This document shows, in pieces, positions 56,791-64,000 of a DNA stretch of 64,000 bases. Each line of letters starts with the position of its first letter. Position 1 is the first letter of the stretch. Source of the DNA: Cladochytrium replicatum (taxonomy: Eukaryota > Chytridiomycota > Chytridiomycetes > Cladochytriales > Cladochytriaceae); the NCBI GenBank assembly GCA_025526935.1, contig JAHLKD010000101.1, forward strand, positions 124,001-188,000, in the 5' to 3' direction. The notes below the pieces were generated by a model that saw only the letters and a program-made list of their open reading frames with translations, searched no databases and was not told where the DNA came from. Made by a program: the position numbers and the translations under genes.

Positions 56791-57051
56791 ACTTCAACAG
56801 ACGAACAGTCTAAACAACAATTTCACATTTAAACGATTGGGTTTTTAGCGGTTTATAATTTTTGGCATTTTCCGAGTGAAGATTTAGCGGTTTATTATTT
56901 AGCTGTACATTGTCACAGAGGCTGAAAAAAGGCGGTCATAATATAAAGATAGTTGTGTTGTGTCCGAGCTCATATGGTGGTGTTTTGGGAATAGAATACA
57001 AAGCTGAAGAGCGCAGAGGCAAGGCAAAAATACCGAGAGGAGAGGTATTCG

Positions 57052-58118
57052 CTATCGAGCCGAGTTCGAGCTTGACGCCCCATCTCTCTGCACGACGGAA
57101 GCGCGACAATCGCAGTTTGAGTGTGCCTGCATTTGACGTTTCAAGAACTGAACCTCTTCACTGAGGTGTGCAACTAGAGCCGTGAGCTTCGCGTTGCGTT
57201 CCGCCACTTCTTGCCCCTGCTTTTCAAGGTCCGCGATCCACATCTTTTTCTTCTGTCGACATTTGGACGCTTCCCAACATTGAGAATTGGGAATTAGTAC
57301 TTTGCGTACCTACCAATGCGAAAGTTACACTAACCGGCAATACGGTTACGTTCAAGGAATCGACGCCGTTTCTCCTCAGGATCTTCGTTGTCGTCGTCCT
57401 TTTCTGCGCTCACGGTGGATCTGTTTCGTTTTCGGGTTCGTCGTGCGAAATTTCCATTTTTCCTTTCGTCTTGGTTCATAGCCTCATCTGCGGAGGATGC
57501 GGTGGAGGGTTGAGAAGCGCCGTACGAATCCAAATTATGCGATATTCCATTGACAGGTTTTGGAGGTTGGTTCGTGAGTGATCGGGATGCTTGGGGGTTA
57601 GACTGAGCTACAAGTGAAGTTTCGGAAGTATTTTGTTGCAGCGAAGGAGTTATGCCCGCAGAGGCTGGTGATTTCTCGCCAGTAACGTTCAAAGCGATTA
57701 GTCGTGCCGATTCTGCGATGCTAGCGATGCCCATTTTCGAAGGAGGTACGGTTTCCGCAACATTTGAAGAAAGAGTGATGAAACGATCCCGTCCTGCGGC
57801 TACGCCATTACTGGCAGCACATTCATGAGCTCCTGCTACATCGGCTGCTTTCGTATGTGGGGTGGTGTTTGTTCCCAACTGTTGCTGGTTTGTGGCATTG
57901 TTTGAAACTGCTCTGTCTTGAACGTGCGCTGCTGAAGCTGGCTGTGGTTGTTTTGGCTGGGGTGGTGAAGCGGCGACTTTCGCGAAACTCTGTTCGAACG
58001 GGTTCAGTTCGCCGGAGTTGTATCTGGTGATAATTCCAGATGTGAGCCGCAAGTCAGCGCTGTCCATGCCCAGACATTCCTTCAAGAAACGCGACGGGGT
58101 CGAGACGTCTTCCATCAT
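57052..58118 (-). CDS. Atf1/CREB-type bZIP transcription factor
   Basis: Nuclear DNA-binding regulator of the ATF/CREB class, in fungi usually downstream of the stress-activated MAP kinase. Two exons: 57335-58118 and 57052-57269, about 333 residues, with the intron inside the basic region at RNRIA-ASKC. The spliced basic region reads EEKRRRFLERNRIAASKCRQ, with the invariant Asn and the CRQKKK ending, followed by a leucine zipper (WIADLEKQGQEV, LTALVAHLSEEVQFLK). The N-terminus has MMEDVSTPSRFLKECLG and ITRYNSGELNPFEQSFA, a short motif shared with fungal Atf1 proteins (LEPNPFEQSF type). The middle is Ser/Thr/Asn/Gln-rich. The ATG at 58118 was chosen; another follows immediately. Confidence 0.9.
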
Positions 58119-58892
58119 CGTCCAATACAAATCCAATAATATTCACCTCGATAAATTTTCAAACATGGGGGACACGTGAGGGGGGGGGGGATGTTAGACA
58201 AAGTTATGAGAATGTGATGTTGCAGTGTAAGTATGTTTGTGTTGATTTTAGCAACATTGATATCAATGTCATTAACCAAAAACTGAAAAATGATAACCTG
58301 GGCTGATGCTTTTTTTATCACCACCATGTGACCCTGCGCGTGGGGGACAACTCTCTCTGATCAAGCTTTGTGCGTTCCCTGGTCCGGAAGCTCTCCTTAG
58401 CAGCCCGATCTTTCCACTTGTCTGTCCACCAAACTACACTCCCGCCCCGTTGCCCTCCGGATGCAAGTGGAACATGTCCATCCGCGGCACAGCCATAGCG
58501 CCTTGGGGCGCAGCTCGTGTTTTGGGACGAATTTTTGTATAGCGTCAATTTTAAACCCCTGGTTTCTTTCCTGGATAAACAGCGCACTCGTGCAATGCAG
58601 ACCGCAAATCAAAACGCCCAGCAGAGACACCCCGCCGATTCTAAAACATGTGAGTGATCCGCGATATAGCCGGTGATCTACCAAGTGCAGGCATATCCTT
58701 TTCGGCAGATGAATTTTGGGTTATGAGGGCCGTGCCGTGTCAGCTGCAAATATGCGCTTTGAAAAAACACCACCGGAGCGGCATCTCTGATTGTGGCCGG
58801 CCAATATTGAAAATGATATCATTTCTCCTTATCTCACGGACTTTTCACCTTCTTTAGGGAGCATAAAACCTGCAATTAAGAAGAGTAGTCGA
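58119..58892. other. Intergenic region, no clear gene
   Basis: Contains an 11-12 bp poly-G run at about 58181. A minus frame at 58318-58587 includes a Cys/Gly segment (TSCAPRRYGCAADG) of secreted-protein flavour, but it has no proper start or partner exon. Confidence 0.4.
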
Positions 58893-60821
58893 ATGAATGA
58901 CCTAGTCTCAGAGTTCGATAGCCCCATGTACTGAAAATTCTTATTTTGAGGCATTTCCTGCACTCCCCTTGCTTCTAATTTGCCCATTTTATCTTATGCC
59001 GCACTGAACCAGCGGAACGCAGTATATCTTCCCGCACATCCCCTTTGATGGAAATGTTGGAAGATCCCTATTCAAGGCTTTTGCCAGCGCTCGCTCTCCC
59101 CCTTACGATTCACTCCATGTTGATATTTCCTTGCCATTCGGAAGCATTTCTCGCTTGGACAGAAAAAAAACTTCATACGCTGGCACCACAAGATCTTTCT
59201 CTGATCCTCACTTTGGCCGCTGTGTTGCAATGAACAACGTGATAAAGGCTTTCCTGTTGGCAAGGAAATATCTTCATGACTTTATGGTCTTCACATTCTG
59301 CAATTCCCGCTTCCATCATTCAAAATACCGTCGTAACCTTCTTCATTGTTTGATGCTGACTTCTATTCTGCCTCCAGTGCAGGTATTCCAAGATCACAGT
59401 CAAACGTGCGGGAGAGAATTGCGCGAGTTCGCGTGCCACGAAGCCAACGTCCGCTTGTGCGATTCATTGGCGGTTTCGTCAACGTGAGCAAATTTTCGAT
59501 CTGAGCAGCGAACATGGGCTAAACCGAAGTGTTTTACATTTCAGTCCTATGCGTTCCAATGGTTTGTCATGCTGGTCATTCTCGCCAACGTCATTGCAAT
59601 AGCACTCGAAACCGACGCGCTCTCCAATAGCGGATCTTCGTCGGTGCCCGTGGTGTTCTCGTATCTGGATCTGTTCTTCTTAGCCGTGTATGTGGTCGAA
59701 TTTGTCCTCAAGATTTACGTGGAGCCCATTGGATACTGGAAGGAAGCATACAACCGTTTCGATGCTGTGATCCTGTTCGTCAGTCTTGGACAATGGATAG
59801 CGCAATTCTACATGGCCAAATCCAACAACCTTACTTTCCTTAGGGTGTTGCGGTGTGAGTATCGCTCGATCCTCATGCTGGTGAATCTCAGCAGTCTCAC
59901 TTGACTTCATTTATTATCCCTATAGCTCTGCGTGCTCTTCGAGCTTTCAGATCCATATCGTTCATCAGGAGTCTCAAGGTTGTGGTCAACGCTCTGGTGA
60001 CAACCCTCACACGCAATGCGGTCGACATCCTGCTCCTCCTTGTTCTTCTCATGTTCATCTTCTCTGTGATGGGACACTACTTATTTGGTGATGACCCTTC
60101 CAATGCTGATGCGTACTCTAATTGGGGAACGTTCATCGATGGATTTTATACTCTTTTCGTGTTTGTCACAGTAAGTAGAGCAGTAAGTAGAGCAGGCTTT
60201 TGGACTAAGAAATGTGGACTTGTTATTTTCTATAGGCGGAGGGCTGGACGTCGTATCAGGACAATCTGACTGGTGACGGATACTACGGAAGCGAGGCGTT
60301 CACAGGTGCCTTTATCTTTATCGGCAACTTCATTATCTCCAATCTATTCATTGGAGTCATCTGTGAGGTTTGTCACACCTCTACATCTTCCTATTCGAAG
60401 AAGAATCCTTGTCATACTCCATTTCTAGAACCTCGAAGAAGCCACCGAAGCCGACCGAGCATTCCAGCAGGAGCGCAGGAACGCCGCCAAGGCCCAGAAG
60501 CGCGAGATCTTCCTTCGCAAGCAGCACAGGGACATGGTCCAGCTCCTCGCCGTGCGCAAGTCGGACCAGCAACGCAATCTTCAGCAGATCCTGCAGGACC
60601 TCGCGGGAACCTTGCGTCACGAGGACGTGATTCCGATGACGCACCTCTCGTGCGACCTGACTTGGCTCGAGACCTTCATGGTGTCGCTGCATTATCATGA
60701 GAACACAATGTACAGGATACAGCAAGTGGAGTTTGGGATTGCGAATACTCTTGCTGAAATTGGTAAATGCTTCGGTGTGACTGCTCCGATGAATATATTT
60801 AATGAATTGTTTTGGTGGTAG
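58893..60821 (+). CDS. CatSper-like single-domain voltage-gated cation channel
   Basis: Six-helix pore-forming subunit of the CatSper type (flagellar/sperm Ca2+ channel family; also reported from zoosporic fungi). Seven exons keep phase: 58893-58927, 59013-59332, 59383-59483, 59545-59854, 59926-60170, 60236-60367 and 60429-60821, about 511 residues. Helix S1 is FQWFVMLVILANVIAIAL; S2/S3 follow (VEFVLKIYVEP, RFDAVILFVSL); the S4 sensor has regularly spaced Arg (FLRVLRSLRALRAFRSISFI); S5 is DILLLLVLLMFIFSVMGHYL; the pore has TAEGW (CatSper TxDxW-like) near residue 338; S6 is FIFIGNFIISNLFIGVIC. A C-terminal Glu/Arg/Gln-rich coiled coil follows. The stop at 60821 assumes no further splicing at GTAAAT (about 60763), so the very end is uncertain. 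Confidence 0.85.
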
Positions 60822-60950
60822 TTGATAGGAGGATGCACACGAGAACCAAGCTGGAATGAATATCTTTCCTCTTATGAGCAAAAAGCGTTACAAATGAGCT
60901 CAACACTATTTTATTTGATTCGGGAGTTCACCACCGAGGGACGGACCTTT

Positions 60951-61052
60951 AGATGGGCGTACTTCATATACGTTGTTTAATATAATTGAAATGAAGTGCT
61001 TGAGATGGACTCACTTCATATATGTTTAATATAATTGAAATGTAGTGCTTCC
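60951..61052. repeat. Imperfect 52-bp tandem duplication
   Basis: Two adjacent copies beginning AGATGG and containing TTTAATATAATTGAAATG differ at a few positions. They lie in the spacer between the channel and the P450 remnant. Confidence 0.8.
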
Positions 61053-61167
61053 TTCATGTTTGCAACGATTTCGACGAAAAGTACAGTGCTGAGCATTTAC
61101 TCTTCCAATTTTTAAAAGAAAAAGTTCACACTAAAATTTTGCACGGACATCATCACAAACGGCAACA

Positions 61168-62610
61168 ATGCTTCTGGCTTTAATTTTGGTTACATCTCTC
61201 CTCGTTGCCTTCTGGCATCTCTTATATCAGCAACTACCCGATAGCTTACCGGGTCCATATCTAACTCGTCTTCCCGTCCTTTGTAGCGTCCTCGAAGTTT
61301 CCTACTATGCAGTTGTGCACAGCCGGGCAGACCTCTTCTTTGACTACGTCGCACGGCGATTTGGTTCTTTCGCGAGAGTGTGGTTTCCAGCAGTTGGAAG
61401 GGGGATCGTGGTTACTGATGCCGTGGCAATACAAAAGATGTTAACGCTGAGCGGTGGAAGCGAAGGTCGAATGTTTGCGAGGAGCGAATATGTACCCGTG
61501 ATGGCGAAAGATATGACAGAATACGCCATGTCTACTTTACCCGAAAACACCCTGATCTGGAAGAAGGTACAGCACTGGCATTAAAGTTACCAGAGAATGT
61601 TGTACTAACACTATTTCATCCATGTATGTAGCACCGTAAGGTAATCTCTCCCGCTTTCAGCCCTTCCTATCTCCGTCGTGCACATTCTTTCGCGCAAGAC
61701 GCCAGCACAAAGCTCATGTCGAAATGGCTCCATCGTTTCAATGCGGTTCAAGTAGATCAAACCTCGTTTGTGGTCGTCGAAAGTCACGACCTCCTCACAA
61801 TTGTTCTCGAGCTCACCACTCGCACCATGTTTTCTTTCGATCTGAATCTGATTCTGGCAGATCCGAATGAGGCTATGACCGCTGAAGCGAGAGATTTTAT
61901 GCATTAGATCCGGTGGACGGTGCAGTTCTTTGTTACCCGATACGGGGTTCCTCGACCGTTCTTGGATTTGGCTGGCGTTGGGAAAGCCGATGTTGACATC
62001 CACAAAGCGGCAATCTTGAACGGGCAATTGATATGAAGAATGCAAACTCCTCGTCCGATGAAACCCCACTCGAAACCAAGAGCCGCTTTGACACGTCACT
62101 CGACTTGTTGGACCGCCTTCTTCAAGTGCCGACAGCTGAAAACGACGAAGACCCTGACGGATTAACTGAGGCGGAGATTCGTGGAGCCCAAATCGGGCTC
62201 CTCCTTGGTTCACTCGACACAAGTTTTGGCACACTTCAGCTCGCTCTTCTTGAGCTATCCTCCATGCCAGATCTTCAAGCCGGGCTCGCCTCTGAGATCG
62301 TGGACATCAATGCGCTCTCGTTCGATGACATCCCGAGCGTGCGTCTCCACCATGCGGTTATCAAAGAGACCATGCATCTGCACACAGTTTATCCCCTTCA
62401 TCCCACGTACCGCAACCCACGATATCCTTCACCCCGGAACGATGGCTCGCAGAAGACTCGTCGAGTCTGCCATTTTTTGGGTTTGGAGATGGGGCAACTG
62501 AATGCGTTGGGAAGAAGCAGGCTATGAACGCAATGGTGTTTGTGCTGGCGCATATCATGTCGAGATTTATTGTCACTTTGGGATTGAATCAAGGGGATGT
62601 GAAAAATTGA
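61168..62610 (+). pseudogene. Cytochrome P450 pseudogene
   Basis: A microsomal-type P450. It has an N-terminal membrane anchor (MLLALILVTSLLVAFWHLLY), a Pro-rich hinge (LPDSLPGPYL), a C-helix HRKVISPAFSPSYLRR after an intron (61567-61631), an I-helix region LLLGSLDTSFGTLQLALLEL and the haem loop FFGFGDGATECVG with the Cys ligand near 62480. Damage: TAG in frame at 61905 (FMH*IRWTVQFFV), a one-base loss near 62025 between AAILN and AIDMKNAN, the K-helix ExxR reads ETMH (Arg lost), and about 40 residues between the K-helix and PERW are missing with a frame change. Residual long open stretches suggest recent inactivation. Confidence 0.85.
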
Positions 62611-64000
62611 GTACGGAAGCACATTGGCGATCAGAAAACTGCCGCTGAATCTAACGCTAAGGCAGGGAGTGCTGGGGGATAAGAGTTAAGGAAAGGTCTT
62701 GATGCTGGTTTGGAGATCATCACAATGACCAACAAGAACGCTTTTGATCAATTGCACGTTGTTCACTTATTGAGCAATGAAATAGCTTAGACTGAACGTA
62801 CATAAATGTTAAACTAAGGAGAATAACTTGAGATATTAGAACACAAAAGTGACAAAAAAACAGCCGAGAATCCTGCCAAAATTTCATCCCCCACAAGTCA
62901 AATGTTCCCTTCATATTGCACAACTGCCAATCCAGCAAAGGCAAGTTGAGTGGCGGGATGGCAAACTTTCTGCTGACACCGACGTTGTCCAATGCACACA
63001 ACACAGCATTGCCCTCCAGTGGACCCACTGTAGCATTGGTCGGGAGCCCATTCGCATTGAACAAAATCGGTTAGCGCCATCCCATGGAAACAGCCTGGAG
63101 TTGGTAGTACTTGATGAAACCAAAACACATCTCCTGGTGATCCAAGCCCCTCTTGTGTGATTGGCACTGCAGGTGGGTCCCAGATGCAGGTGGTCAGGAT
63201 CGGGGCACCTGGGACAAGTGTTGCAGCTCGATCCTGGTTGTTCCTTACAAATTTGAAATCAAAATAGTTCCAAGAGGGAAATAAGCTATTACCAGAGACG
63301 GCAATCGGTATGACAGACAATTACACCTACAGATACATCCTTACATGCACAGAAATATGATTCTATTTTGCTAGTGCATTTACTAAAACACAAATTGTCA
63401 AGTGCTACGATAGTGTTTCTAAAGATGCAAATGTGAATGCTGTTGTGAATATGTCACCTAATTAACATCATTCATCCCTATCTTCCCCACTGATATCTTT
63501 TGGACTGGTTATTTGCACACAGCTTCTCTCCTCTCCAGATGTAAAGTTTAACATGGGCAATCTGCCCAAATTTCTCCCCCCAGTAGAAAGGAATATTCTG
63601 AGCAAAAATTTGAAGAAACAAAATAAACTGTTCACAGTGAATGTGAATTAGCAACTGAACAAATTTTTAGCTGGTTATTCCACTTCGATGAAATGACTGA
63701 TATCTGAAGTCGGTAGCTATGATCCTAAGTGAGATAAGGCTTGCCACCATTGATTACGTCAAGGAATCAACTGGACTAGTGGTAGTTGCCACATTAGATC
63801 TCTCTTGACTCACAGTCGTGGTTCTATTCACAGCTTAAGGTTGGCAGCAGGGTGCCGTAATTGTTGTCTGTGGTGCCCTATGGTAAACAACCTTTTTGGT
63901 ACAAAAGTATTCCCACGAGGTATCGCTAAGTTTCCCAACAAGTCCTGTGCAGTTTGCACAGATGTCTGGTGGTATGGCGGTCGACACAGATACTTGTCGG
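62611..64000. other. Right-edge spacer, no convincing gene
   Basis: Overlapping frames on both strands at 62720-63320 (minus: LPTNATVGPLEGNAVLCALD, GDVFWFHQVLPTPGC) have Cys-rich, protein-like patches but no consistent frame. They may be a decayed repeat-family ORF. Around 63770-63850 there are tRNA promoter-like boxes (CTAGTGGTAGTTG and GTGGTTCTATTCAC), perhaps a tRNA-derived SINE fragment. Nothing firmer can be said. Confidence 0.35.

Larger units (their letters stand above)
51972..56833. mobile_element. Foldback-like element II with 97-bp tandem arrays and palindromic interior
   Basis: Left end TTTAAATATAAATTGTTG plus TTTAGACTGTTC matches the reverse complement of the right end at 56833 over about 60 bp before entering the arrays. 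The left array has ten units (52036-52935) and the right array four (56466, 56563, 56660, 56757 cores). The order inside is: 40-bp linker (ATCTGGGAGACTGAGTGTCA), coiled-coil ORF copy 1 (+), GC-rich insert, copy 2 (-), linker, array. The linker next to each array is inverted between the two sides, so the whole element is a large imperfect palindrome. No transposase lies inside; mobility would have to be supplied in trans. Confidence 0.75.

Noticed and set aside
45892-56833. CRISPR-like interpretation of the regularly spaced arrays
   Set aside because: The 97-bp units are continuous tandem repeats without unique spacers, in a eukaryotic context, and form inverted termini of mobile elements.
58318-58587. 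Secreted Cys-rich protein gene on the minus strand
   Set aside because: Only one suggestive Cys/Gly segment; the signal-like stretch is in another frame and no splice join supports a gene.
62720-63320. Overlapping ORFs on both strands as a Cys-rich secreted protein
   Set aside because: Protein-like patches fall in different frames with no start or splice structure; more likely a decayed repeat.

Overview
The window is eukaryotic: genes are split by very short introns (mostly about 42-70 nt, GT-AG), spacing is tight and both strands are used. The gene set mixes fungal or opisthokont housekeeping genes (NF-YC/HAP5, V-ATPase subunit D, metaxin, mitochondrial glycine-cleavage T protein, ClpP, Atf-type bZIP) with flagellar genes (an axonemal inner-arm dynein heavy chain and a CatSper-like one-domain cation channel). 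This points to a zoosporic, chytrid-like fungus or close relative. The species is not identified. All exon joins were read by hand from splice signals and reading phase, with no transcript evidence.

Left part (1-25.2 kb): a kinesin-12/KIF15-like motor (minus, running off the left edge, with 11- and 18-nt microexons); glycine-cleavage T protein GCV1; a charged, repetitive nuclear-type protein; a 1.08-kb duplicated block (7858-8937) that recurs inverted at 20709-21765 and carries a small two-exon gene with a TATA box; an APH-fold kinase-like protein; a decayed ALG11 pseudogene; two unrecognised multi-exon genes; a Ser-rich protein with Cys motifs; HAP5; a six-exon metaxin; and a LARGE-type (GT49) glycosyltransferase sharing a 48-bp gap with the dynein gene.

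Centre (25.2-44.6 kb): a complete 12-exon, about 4447-residue axonemal dynein heavy chain (DNAH6-like), VMA8 in nine exons, a decayed GH47 mannosidase, a ClpP with frame problems, and an Arg/Lys-rich NKAPD1-like protein.

Right part (44.6-64 kb): an 11-kb mobile-DNA island at 45892-56833. Two foldback-like elements have long terminal inverted repeats built from tandem 93-98-bp units (exactly 97 bp in the right-hand element), and they bracket an intact hAT transposase ORF to within about 60 bp. The right-hand element holds a large palindrome carrying two inverted copies of a coiled-coil ORF family that I do not recognise. Beyond the island lie an Atf1-type bZIP factor, the CatSper-like channel and a cytochrome P450 pseudogene; the last 1.4 kb has no convincing gene.

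Functional themes: flagellar motility and signalling (dynein, channel), mitochondrial function (GCV1, metaxin, ClpP), glycosylation (GT49 enzyme, with ALG11 and GH47 remnants) and transcription (HAP5, bZIP). No operon-like logic applies, but several head-to-head pairs have gaps of only about 50 bp and probably share promoters.
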